Positions 25,093 to 32,812 of a stretch of 64,000 bases of DNA are shown here, in pieces. The notes under the pieces are model-generated. The model saw nothing but the letters and a program-made list of their open reading frames with translations, had not been told where the DNA came from and made no database searches. A program made the position numbers and the translations under genes. Origin of the DNA: Bacteroidales bacterium (lineage in GTDB: Bacteria > Bacteroidota > Bacteroidia > Bacteroidales > UBA932). The stretch lies in assembly GCA_017428945.1 (NCBI GenBank), contig JAFRPW010000005.1, forward strand, positions 52,557-116,556. Direction: 5' to 3'. Within the stretch, counting starts at the first letter, position 1, and every line of letters begins with the position of its first letter.

Positions 25093-25595
25093 AGATAAGA
25101 GTACTTGACATCGCTTACCAGACAATGGCGGACGGACCGGGTTTCCGTACCGCCATTTACTGTGCAGGCTGCAAACACCAGTGCAAGGGCTGCCATAACC
25201 CGCAGAGCTGGGACTTCGGCGCAGGCAAATGGATGGAGGTGGAGGAACTCCTTAATATAATAAAGGAAGACTCCATGGCCAACGTGAGCTTCTCCGGAGG
25301 CGATCCCATGTACCAGGCCCCGGCCTTCACGGAGCTTGCCAGGCGCATAAAGGAAGAGACTGACAAGACCATCTGGTGCTGGACCGGATTTACCCTGGAA
25401 GAAGTCCAGGCAGACCCTGAGATGGCCGCAATGCTGCCATGGCTGGACGTCCTTGTGGACGGGCCCTTCATCCTTGAACAGAGAGACACCGACCTCCTTT
25501 TCCGCGGAAGTCCCAACCAGCGCATAATCTACCTTCACGGCAAGCCGGACGATGACACCATCCCCGGGACCGTGCCGCTTGAGCCGTTACGTTAG
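25089..25595 (+). CDS. nrdG: Anaerobic RNR-activating radical SAM protein
   Basis: A 168-residue protein that overlaps the nrdD stop (ATGA). It carries the radical-SAM CxxxCxxC cluster (CKHQCKGC), the AdoMet-binding SFSGGDPM motif near residue 66, and WCWTGFTLEEV. NrdG loads the glycyl radical on NrdD by cleaving S-adenosylmethionine. Its size and direct coupling with nrdD leave little doubt. It converges with the cell-wall gene on the other strand, with only 2 bp between the two stops, so no separate terminator fits between them. Confidence 0.96.
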   Translation: MKIRVLDIAYQTMADGPGFRTAIYCAGCKHQCKGCHNPQSWDFGAGKWMEVEELLNIIKEDSMANVSFSGGDPMYQAPAFTELARRIKEETDKTIWCWTGFTLEEVQADPEMAAMLPWLDVLVDGPFILEQRDTDLLFRGSPNQRIIYLHGKPDDDTIPGTVPLEPLR

Positions 25596-25597
25596 GA

Positions 25598-26803
25598 TTA
25601 CTTCCGGAGCCAGTTCTCCGGATTCTGGGGCTCGTTGCCGTTCCAGAGTTCAAAATGGAAGAGATCTTCCCCGCCTATTGTGTCCACAACGCCTATCTCC
25701 TGGCCTGTGGACACTTTGTCTCCCACCTTCACGGATACGGACTTGAGTTTTGTGTACAGCGTATAATACGCTCCATGGTTCACCAGGACACACTGGTTGT
25801 AGCCGGGCAGAACAAACACCTGGGTAACCTTGCCATTGAACACGGCCATTGCCTTGGCACCGCGCCTCACCGTAAGGGTGACACCGTTGTTCTGCGGCAG
25901 TTCCACATTCTTGTACACCGGGTGCTGATGCTTTCCAAAACGGTCCGTTACAACGCCTTCCACCGGCCATGGCAGACGGCCCTTGTTGGAAGCGAACTCG
26001 TTTGAAAGCTTCACATCTATCTCCGTAGACACTGTCTTTCCCTTGGATTTTCCGGAGCCCGACGGCTTTTTCTGGCTCTGCTGCCTTATAAGGTCTGCAA
26101 TCTTGCGGTTCAGGGATTCTATCTGGCGGTTCTTTTCCCTGAGCTGCTTTTCGTACTGCTTGCGGTCTTTCTGCAGACGGTCCTGCATATTGGCGCTTTC
26201 GGATTCCTCGTCCTTGAGGCGGGAGCGCTCCTTCACTATCTGGCCCCTTACCTGGTCCGACTCTTCCTTCAGGGACTCCAGGCGGGCCTTGCGGGCCTCC
26301 AGTGCGGCCGAAGCCTCCTGAATCTTTGCCGCCTGTGAATTCATCTGGGAAGAAAGGCTCCTGAAATACCCCAGCCGGCGGAAAGCCTGGCCCACGGACT
26401 GGCTGGAAAGGACGTACATGTACCACGTGCGGCTGTCCCTGTTCTTGTAGGCCCCGCGGACCAGTTTTGCGTAGTACGCGGAAAGGGTGTCGTAGCGGTC
26501 CTGGAGGGCGGCAATCTCTCCGCTGCAGATGCTTATGGAATCTCCAAGCACCTTGAGCGTGCGGTCACACTCGTCTATGAGCTGTTCCCTCTTTGCTATC
26601 TTGCTCCTCACAAGGGTAAGGTTGGAGAGGACTTTCTCGCTGGAGCGGGAGTTCTCCGCCAGCTTGCGGTTAATGAGCTCAATGTCCTTCTGCAGCTTTG
26701 CCCTCTCGCTTTCCAGGTTCTTCCGGGTATTCTTCTGGGCAAAAGCCGCCGTCCCGGCCAGAAGGGCCAGGACCGTCAGAATCATATGAAGCCTTCTGGT
26801 CAT
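25598..26803 (-). CDS. EnvC-like murein hydrolase activator (coiled coil + degenerate M23/LytM)
   Basis: A 401-residue exported protein: signal peptide (1-22, ending TAAFAQ), long charged coiled coil (about 25-250), Ser/Lys-rich hinge, and a C-terminal LytM domain (about 278-400: GRLPWPVEGVVTDRFG). The zinc ligands of active M23 enzymes look lost: the place of HxxxD reads NNGVTL, and the HxH position reads YTLYTKL. This matches EnvC, which is not an enzyme but switches on cell-wall amidases at division. It overlaps the TPR gene by ATGA, suggesting joint expression in the envelope. Confidence 0.88.
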   Translation of the reverse strand: MTRRLHMILTVLALLAGTAAFAQKNTRKNLESERAKLQKDIELINRKLAENSRSSEKVLSNLTLVRSKIAKREQLIDECDRTLKVLGDSISICSGEIAALQDRYDTLSAYYAKLVRGAYKNRDSRTWYMYVLSSQSVGQAFRRLGYFRSLSSQMNSQAAKIQEASAALEARKARLESLKEESDQVRGQIVKERSRLKDEESESANMQDRLQKDRKQYEKQLREKNRQIESLNRKIADLIRQQSQKKPSGSGKSKGKTVSTEIDVKLSNEFASNKGRLPWPVEGVVTDRFGKHQHPVYKNVELPQNNGVTLTVRRGAKAMAVFNGKVTQVFVLPGYNQCVLVNHGAYYTLYTKLKSVSVKVGDKVSTGQEIGVVDTIGGEDLFHFELWNGNEPQNPENWLRK

Positions 26804-28422
26804 TTCCTGGCTTTTGCCTGATTACGGTAAATCTTTGCCATATCCGCCTCCCCAAGGGCTTCCAGCACGGTGGCATAATGCTCCAGGATTACTGCGCTGT
26901 CTTTCCCGCCATAGAGCATGGCGTGCTTGAAGAAGGGCTTAGCCTCAAGGTCTTTGCCCTGCAGATGCAGGATCCAGCCAAAGGTGTCAAGGTAGGTGGC
27001 GTTGTCCGGCTCTGCCTCTACCGTTTTTTTGGACATGTTGTATGCCTTCTTGAGTTTTTTCTTCTCAACGGAAAGGTAATAGGCATAATTGTTAAGGACC
27101 GGGGCATAGTCCGGATTTATCTTCAGGGCCTTTTCATATGCCTTGTAGGCCTCCTTGGAATTGCCTTTTTCGTGATATGCGTCACCTATGGAAGACCAGG
27201 CGGAAAGGCACAGGTCATTGTCCTTGGGGTAATTCATCAGGATATACCTGCAGTTCCCTATTATGGCGTCGTAATCCTTGAGATTGTAGTTTGCTATGTT
27301 GGCATACTCCAGGAAGGCCATCTCATGGAAACGGTTGAACGCATCCACGGCCATCTCTTTCAGGGACGGCCAGTTCTGCTGAAGACCCAGGTACTGGATG
27401 GCGGTGGCCGTGAGGGACTTGCTTTCCGGATAAAGCTCTGCGGCCGATATGAACCATAGTCCGGCGGCTTCCTGCCGGCCCGTGGTATAGAAATAGGTGC
27501 CCGTCTCCGAAAGGACGGTGCTGTCCTTGGGATGCACCCTTACCGCCGTCATTGCCAGGGAATCAAACCCTGCGCGGTGTATCTGCTGGATCTTGGGGTC
27601 GATGGTCCGGACCATGTTCCTGAGGTAAAGCCCCTTGGACGCCGCCGGGACATCGGCCGACGAGAAGAAGCCCTGCATTATACGGAAGTATTCCGGATAA
27701 TTGCGCGCCCGCCTGTAAACTTCCGACATTCCCAGCGTTGCAGGCATGTAGCTGCTGTCCAGCTCCAGGGCCTCCGTGTAGCGGGAGCGGGCAAGGGAAT
27801 CGGAATAATCGGCAAGGTAGTAGTCGCCGGCGATGGACAGGATCATGGGCGAGGAGTACTCCCGGTTGAACTTCTCCACGGCGTCGATGGCATCCTGGTG
27901 CCGTCCCATCTGGGTATAGATGTCGTACCGCGTGCGGACGGCATCCTCGGATGTGCCCCTGAGGCGCTCGATCTCGTCCAGGGAGGACAGTGCCTTGTCG
28001 AAACTGCGGGTACGGAGGTAAATGTCCAGGAGCTCGTAGTTTATCTGGCTCCTCTCCGGGAAGTCCCTGACGATGGATTCGTACGCGGAGGTTCCTTCAT
28101 CGGCCTTTCCCTGCGAGAACAGGAGGCGGGCGAGGGTCCTGCGGTACCAGAAGTTCTTTCCGTCCAGCTCGGAGGCTTTCCTGAGGCACTCCTCTGCGCG
28201 GTCCAGATGCCCCTGGGCATAGTGGGACATACCCATGTAGTACCAGACCGCATCGTTTGATGGGTCTGCCTGGGACAGGGTGGTGAGGATGCGCAGTGCA
28301 CGCGTATACTCACCTGCAGAATATAGAGAAACGGCATCCACATAATTGCCGGTCACGTTTTGGGCAAATGCGCCCACAGACAGGCATAACGCCACAAACG
28401 CCGATACCAGAATTCCTTTCAT
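26800..28422 (-). CDS. Exported tetratricopeptide-repeat protein
   Basis: Start at 28422 (MKGILVSAFVALCLSVGAFAQ); the much longer open frame upstream runs over the divergent sigma-factor gene and is not coding. The 540-residue product has a signal peptide and about 12 TPR-like repeats, for example AVWYYMGMSHYAQGHLDRAE and AYKAYEKALKINPDYAPVLN. It is probably a periplasmic or outer-membrane scaffold for envelope work with the EnvC-like partner. In other Bacteroidales I recall a DUF4292 lipoprotein between these two genes; it is absent here. The -7 box TACTTTTG ends 5 nt before the ATG. Confidence 0.88.
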   Translation of the reverse strand: MKGILVSAFVALCLSVGAFAQNVTGNYVDAVSLYSAGEYTRALRILTTLSQADPSNDAVWYYMGMSHYAQGHLDRAEECLRKASELDGKNFWYRRTLARLLFSQGKADEGTSAYESIVRDFPERSQINYELLDIYLRTRSFDKALSSLDEIERLRGTSEDAVRTRYDIYTQMGRHQDAIDAVEKFNREYSSPMILSIAGDYYLADYSDSLARSRYTEALELDSSYMPATLGMSEVYRRARNYPEYFRIMQGFFSSADVPAASKGLYLRNMVRTIDPKIQQIHRAGFDSLAMTAVRVHPKDSTVLSETGTYFYTTGRQEAAGLWFISAAELYPESKSLTATAIQYLGLQQNWPSLKEMAVDAFNRFHEMAFLEYANIANYNLKDYDAIIGNCRYILMNYPKDNDLCLSAWSSIGDAYHEKGNSKEAYKAYEKALKINPDYAPVLNNYAYYLSVEKKKLKKAYNMSKKTVEAEPDNATYLDTFGWILHLQGKDLEAKPFFKHAMLYGGKDSAVILEHYATVLEALGEADMAKIYRNQAKARK

Positions 28423-28424
28423 AA

Positions 28425-28456
28425 TTGCAAAAGTAAGTCTTTTTTTGCTAAATTTG
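28425..28456 (+). promoter_or_regulatory. Promoter of the ECF sigma operon
   Basis: TTG (28425-28427), a 21-bp spacer and TAAATTTG (28449-28456). The predicted transcription start is near 28463, past the first ATG of the frame. It overlaps the divergent -7 box (28428-28435, minus strand) of the TPR gene. Confidence 0.7.
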
Positions 28457-28458
28457 TA

Positions 28459-29082
28459 ATGCTTATACACAAATTCCGAGCCTCCTTGAAACGTTTTGGG
28501 ATAAAATTGCATCTTAATACTTGGGCACGGGTGGAAGATCCCCCCGCGGGGGCGTCGTCCCTCGAGCGCCTGGTACCTGCGTGCAGGGACGGAGACCGCA
28601 AGGCACAGAAGCGTCTTTTCGACGCCCTGTCGCCCAAAATGATGGCGGTCTGCCTTCGCTACATGGGCAACAGGGAAGACGCAGAGGACGTACTCCAGGA
28701 AGGTTTCGTGACCGTGTTCACAAAAATAGACAGCTATACGGGGACTGGTTCCTTTGAAGGCTGGGCAAGAAAGATCTTTGTCAATACTGCACTCATGCAC
28801 CTGAGAAAAACTGACGCCCTGGGGCTCAGTGACGATATCGACGAGGCCAGGTCCCTCTTCACGGAGGAAGCCACCCCGGTAGAGAGAATCGGCTACAAGG
28901 AACTCCTGAGGCTCATTGCCGCACTGCCGGCAGACGCCAGGACGGTATTCAACCTGTATGTAGTTGAAGGGTACTCGCACAAGGACATAGCAGAGCAGCT
29001 TGGGTGCACGGAAGCCACCTCCCGTTCCAAACTTCAGAGAGCGAGGGTAAGGCTGCAGGAAATGATAAGACAATTAAGATGA
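28459..29082 (+). CDS. ECF-type RNA polymerase sigma factor
   Basis: The frame from 28459 gives 207 residues with region 2 (about 38-105: RYMGNREDAEDVLQEGFVTV, GSFEGWARKIFVNTAL) and region 4 (about 150-205: LPADARTVFNLYVVEGYSHK, QLGCTEATSRSKLQRAR). The true start is unsure: the promoter places the mRNA start just after the ATG at 28459, so translation may begin at the GTG at 28531, which still leaves both domains whole. ECF sigma factors answer envelope signals and are held by an anti-sigma partner, which the next gene appears to encode. Stop and next start overlap (ATGA). Confidence 0.93.
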   Translation: MLIHKFRASLKRFGIKLHLNTWARVEDPPAGASSLERLVPACRDGDRKAQKRLFDALSPKMMAVCLRYMGNREDAEDVLQEGFVTVFTKIDSYTGTGSFEGWARKIFVNTALMHLRKTDALGLSDDIDEARSLFTEEATPVERIGYKELLRLIAALPADARTVFNLYVVEGYSHKDIAEQLGCTEATSRSKLQRARVRLQEMIRQLR

Positions 29083-30248
29083 AAGAGAAAGATTTTGACA
29101 TATCCGTAAGGAACATTCTTGAAGGCGCGGAAGTACCCGTGTCCGGAAAGGTATGGAAGGGCGTTGCCGCCTCTCTGGCGCCCCGCCACTTCGCGTTACC
29201 TTTCTGGGCATACGCTCTTTCCGGCGTGGCGGCGGCAGCCGCCATAGCCCTGGGCGTATTCCTGTTCCGTCCCAATAATACGGGTAATATGCATCAGGGC
29301 GCCATTGCACTGGCCCCTTCGGAGATAAATGTGAATCTGACAGACGCCACTGTAGCAGTTCCAATCCAGAAGCAGATTGCACGCTCTTCAAACGTGGGCC
29401 GTACCGCCAGCCTTGAGGAGCCCATGGCCATAGAGGCCCAGGAAGCACCCGAAGTTGCGGACGGCGGCACAATCGTCAAGGAAGTTCCTTCCCCAGTAAA
29501 GGCCGGCACCCCCAAGGCTGCTGTCTCTGAGGACAACGCCGCTTTCAACCGTCTGGCTTTCCAGGAAACCAAGTCACGCAGGCCCAGGCTGGGCATGGGT
29601 GCATCGGCAGACATCCAAAGCAACAGCCGCGGATCGTTCTCCCGCCCCGGTGTCTTCGCCCCCCGCCGCATGGCTCCGGACCCGGACGAACCCGGCATCT
29701 ACAACGCATATCCGGAAGTTGCCTTCGGACTTCCCTTCTCCGTGGGCATAAGCGCAACATACGGCGTTTCGGAAAAGATATCCTTCGGCGTAGGACTCAG
29801 GTACACACGCCTTACACGCACCTTCGTGGCAGACTACTACGATTCCGTTGACGGCGTCGCCCTGTTCCCTTACCTCCAGACAGACATAGACAATTATCAG
29901 CATTGGCTTGGAGTTCCCGTAAACATGTACGTAGACGTGCTCAGCAGCAGGTACTGGCATTTCCATACCTTCGTTGGCGGCACGGCGGAATTCCTCCTGA
30001 ACAACGACTTCCTGGTGCATGCGTCACCTAAAGATATCCATTATCAAGAAAGCAGCGGCTATCCTCCCCAGTTCTCACTGGGAGCCGGCGTGGGCATAGA
30101 GTTCATGGTTATGGACAACGTGGGCCTGTATTTCGACCCCAGCCTCCGCTACTACTTCGGCACGCAGAATCAGCCGCGCTCCATCCGCACCGTGCAACCT
30201 TTCCGCATGGACGTGGAAGCAGGTCTGCGCATGTATTTCGGGAAGTAG
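29079..30248 (+). CDS. Anti-sigma-like membrane-anchored beta-barrel protein
   Basis: Start at 29079 (MKEKDFDISVRNIL), overlapping the sigma stop. The 389-residue product has a short cytoplasmic N-terminus (FDISVRNILEGAEVPVSGKVW) of the kind seen in Bacteroidota anti-sigma proteins, one strong transmembrane helix (about 39-63), a low-complexity linker, and from about residue 205 a run of alternating beta strands (SFGVGLRYTRLTRTF ... VGLYFDPSLRYYFG ... AGLRMYFGK) with the look of an outer-membrane barrel. The N-terminus and position imply sigma control; the C-terminus implies an outer-membrane sensor. A terminator follows. Confidence 0.78.
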   Translation: MKEKDFDISVRNILEGAEVPVSGKVWKGVAASLAPRHFALPFWAYALSGVAAAAAIALGVFLFRPNNTGNMHQGAIALAPSEINVNLTDATVAVPIQKQIARSSNVGRTASLEEPMAIEAQEAPEVADGGTIVKEVPSPVKAGTPKAAVSEDNAAFNRLAFQETKSRRPRLGMGASADIQSNSRGSFSRPGVFAPRRMAPDPDEPGIYNAYPEVAFGLPFSVGISATYGVSEKISFGVGLRYTRLTRTFVADYYDSVDGVALFPYLQTDIDNYQHWLGVPVNMYVDVLSSRYWHFHTFVGGTAEFLLNNDFLVHASPKDIHYQESSGYPPQFSLGAGVGIEFMVMDNVGLYFDPSLRYYFGTQNQPRSIRTVQPFRMDVEAGLRMYFGK

Positions 30249-30270
30249 CCAAACCAACACCCAATATTCA

Positions 30271-30301
30271 CCCTTCCGCTATACCGGCGGGAGGGTTTTT
30301 T
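30271..30301 (+). terminator. Terminator of the sigma/anti-sigma operon
   Basis: CCCTTCCGC / GCGGGAGGG form a 9-bp stem with one GU pair (30271-30279 and 30287-30295), followed by TTTTTT. Confidence 0.88.
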
Positions 30302-30346
30302 GTGATACCACGGGGGTGGGACAAAACTTTTTTACGTTTTGCTGTC

Positions 30347-30388
30347 ATCGGTGGAATTATTCGGGAAAAATTATACGATTCCACCGAT
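30347..30388. repeat. 11-bp inverted repeat upstream of yifB
   Basis: ATCGGTGGAAT (30347-30357) and ATTCCACCGAT (30378-30388) are perfect inverted copies separated by 20 bp, about 50 bp before yifB. It could be a binding site or a leader hairpin; there is no U-run, so it is not an obvious terminator. Confidence 0.6.
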
Positions 30389-30434
30389 TTGGTCCGGAGA
30401 AAATGCATAGCTTGCGAAAAAAACTGCAAGGCTT

Positions 30435-31994
30435 ATGCTGGTATATGTTCATGGCGCAAAATGCATGGGAATCAAAGCCGTTCCGGTAACCATAGAGGTA
30501 GATATTACCCTGGGTATAGGAATCCATCTGGTAGGGCTGGCGGACGCGGCCGTAAAGGAAAGTCTCCTCAGGACGGTAACAGCCCTTCAGGCCATGGGAT
30601 TTCACATTCCCGGGAAGAAAATCATAATAAACCTGGCACCCGCCGACATGCATAAACAGGGCAGCGGGTACGACCTGGCCATAGCCCTTGGCATCATTGC
30701 GGCATCGTCCCAGAGGTTTCTGCCGGGGTTGGAGAAGTATATTATAATGGGGGAGCTGGGGCTGGACGGGAGCGTCCGGGCAGTGAGCGGGACCCTTCCC
30801 ATGGTGGAACTGGCCATGGAAAAGGGGTTCCTGGGGTGCATCCTGCCGGAGGAATCGGCCCTGGAGGCATCGGACTATGCTGGCACGCAGGTGTTCGGGG
30901 TACGGACACTGGACGATGTCCTGCGCATCCTGGAGGAAAGGGACCTGTCGGACGATCTTCTGATATGGAATACGGAGGCATTCCGGAGGGCGCTTGAAGA
31001 GGAACCGCAGCAACAACGGCCATACATGGATTTTGCCGATATAATTGGCCAGGACGGCGCCAAAAGGGGTGTGGAAATTGCCTGCGCCGGAAGCCACAAC
31101 GTACTTCTGGTCGGTGCCCCGGGTTCCGGAAAGAGTTCCATCGCAAAGGCCCTGGCCGGGATTCTGCCGCCCATGAGCCTGGAGGAAAGCGCCATAACTT
31201 CAAAGATATACTCCGTTGCCGGAAGGAGCGCAGGAGGACTTGGACTGGTGAGGCGGAGGCCCTTCCGCGCACCACACATATCGGCCTCAAAGATAGCCAT
31301 CCTCGGGGGCGGGACAGGAGAGAACATTATGCCCGGGGAAGTTTCACTGGCCTCGAACGGTGTGCTCTTCCTGGACGAATTCGTGGAGGCGCCAAAATCT
31401 ACTCTGGAGGCCCTCAGGGGCCCTTTGGAGGACCACAAGGTAACCATTTCCCGCCTTAAGGCAAAGATAGAGTATCCGGCATCGTTCATGCTGGTGGCGG
31501 CGGCAAACCCCTGCCCCTGCGGATACTGGGGCGAAGGAGACCGCTGCACCTGCACAGTGGGCAAAAGAATGGCCTATCTTGGGCGGCTTTCAGGGCCGAT
31601 AATGGACAGGATAGATATTCAGCTCTGGGTCCATCCCGTTGATACCCAGTCACTTGTAAGAGGAGGAAAGGCAGAGCCTTCGGAGGCGGTGGCAAAAAGG
31701 GTGGCTGCGGCAAGGGAAATACAGATGAGGCGGTTCCAGGACTGCGGCATATTCACGAATGCGGAAATGAGCTCCAGGGAACTGGACCGCTTCTGCCCCC
31801 TGGACGAGAACTGCAAGACCCTTCTGGAGGGAATCATAGACCGCCTTGGGCTTTCTGCACGTGCTTACACGCGAATCATTAAGATAGCCCGGACCATAGC
31901 GGACCTGGAGGGGGCGGAAAACATAAAGCCGGCGCACCTGTCGGAGGCCGCCAGCTACAGATTCCTGGACCGAAGAAACATTCCGGACCTATGA
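30435..31994 (+). CDS. YifB-family Mg-chelatase-like AAA+ ATPase (ComM-like)
   Basis: A 519-residue protein of standard length. The N-terminal ChlI-like domain reads VEVDITLGIGIHLVGLADAA, the AAA+ core has Walker A GAPGSGKSS (about 230) and Walker B GVLFLDEF (about 312), and the C-terminal Mg-chelatase domain ends with RAYTRIIKIARTIADLEG. ComM, a family member, is a branch-migration helicase acting in DNA recombination during transformation. A pair of CxC-type cysteines (NPCPCG, RCTC) sits near residue 360, as in the family. The gene converges with ispE with a 6-bp overlap of their ends. Confidence 0.95.
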   Translation: MLVYVHGAKCMGIKAVPVTIEVDITLGIGIHLVGLADAAVKESLLRTVTALQAMGFHIPGKKIIINLAPADMHKQGSGYDLAIALGIIAASSQRFLPGLEKYIIMGELGLDGSVRAVSGTLPMVELAMEKGFLGCILPEESALEASDYAGTQVFGVRTLDDVLRILEERDLSDDLLIWNTEAFRRALEEEPQQQRPYMDFADIIGQDGAKRGVEIACAGSHNVLLVGAPGSGKSSIAKALAGILPPMSLEESAITSKIYSVAGRSAGGLGLVRRRPFRAPHISASKIAILGGGTGENIMPGEVSLASNGVLFLDEFVEAPKSTLEALRGPLEDHKVTISRLKAKIEYPASFMLVAAANPCPCGYWGEGDRCTCTVGKRMAYLGRLSGPIMDRIDIQLWVHPVDTQSLVRGGKAEPSEAVAKRVAAAREIQMRRFQDCGIFTNAEMSSRELDRFCPLDENCKTLLEGIIDRLGLSARAYTRIIKIARTIADLEGAENIKPAHLSEAASYRFLDRRNIPDL

Positions 31995-32810
31995 CAGCGA
32001 GAACAGCGCGGAGCCGCTCCCGGACATGGCGGCATATACTGCCCCCTTACGGTAAAGGGACTCTTTCAGGCCTGCAAGGACGGGATACTTCTGAAAGACG
32101 GTTTTTTCAAAGTCGTTCACAAGGTCCTGCTTCCAGGTTGACGGATCCTGCAGGAGAACCTCCCTGAGGGGCTTTGCGGGCGCGGCCGGGACTATTCCCC
32201 GGTAGGCATCGGCCGTTGAGACCGACACCCCTTCCGGGACCGTTACCTCTATCTTGAAGCGGGAAAGGTCAATGTCAAATGGCTCCAGGACCTCTCCGCG
32301 GCCGGTTCCCAGCATGGGGCGGTTGTACACGAAGAAGGCGCAGTCGCTGCCAAGAAGGGCGGCTTTCCGGGCAATGGCATCATCGGAAAGGCCAAGACCG
32401 GCCAGTTCCGATATCATCCTGAGGGCAAAGGCGGCATCGGCGCTTCCTCCGCCAAGGCCGGCGCCCACGGGGGATGTCTTTTCCAGGAAAATCTTCATGG
32501 GCGGGAGCTTGAATTCTTCGGCCAGAAGGAAGTAGGCCTTTGCCGTAAGGTCCTTCAGGGGATCCCAGTCCACGCCCCCGCGGCGGGCTATGGTAATCAT
32601 GAGCTTCCCGTCCGGGGAAACCGCCTGCACCACGGGAAGGCCTTCGAACCCTGCCACGGTGCGGGAATAATCGGCTCCCTCTACAATTTCAAGGGTGTCG
32701 TGGATGCCCATATACGGGACAAACAGCGTTTCCAGGTTGTGGTAGCCATCCGGCCTTTTGGAGAGCACGTTGAGTCCCAGGTTCAGTTTTACGTTAGGAT
32801 ACGTTATCAT
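31989..32810 (-). CDS. ispE: 4-diphosphocytidyl-2-C-methyl-D-erythritol kinase
   Basis: Start at 32810 (MITYPNVKLNLGLNVLSKRP), since the longer frame would invade the divergent gene. The 273-residue GHMP kinase has the N-terminal KLNLGLNVLSKRPDGYHNLET and the ATP loop PVGAGLGGGSADAA near residue 95, and a C-terminal AMSGSGSALFS. It phosphorylates CDP-methylerythritol in the MEP pathway for isoprenoids. The -7 box TAGCTTTG (32816-32823) ends only 5 nt before the ATG and lies within the first codons of the divergent lipoprotein gene. Confidence 0.95.
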   Translation of the reverse strand: MITYPNVKLNLGLNVLSKRPDGYHNLETLFVPYMGIHDTLEIVEGADYSRTVAGFEGLPVVQAVSPDGKLMITIARRGGVDWDPLKDLTAKAYFLLAEEFKLPPMKIFLEKTSPVGAGLGGGSADAAFALRMISELAGLGLSDDAIARKAALLGSDCAFFVYNRPMLGTGRGEVLEPFDIDLSRFKIEVTVPEGVSVSTADAYRGIVPAAPAKPLREVLLQDPSTWKQDLVNDFEKTVFQKYPVLAGLKESLYRKGAVYAAMSGSGSALFSLS

Positions 32811-32812
32811 AT

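Noticed and set aside
28423-29073. N-terminal extension of the TPR gene by 217 residues
   Set aside because: It runs antisense through the sigma-factor gene and past a -7 box; the signal peptide at 28422 marks the true start.
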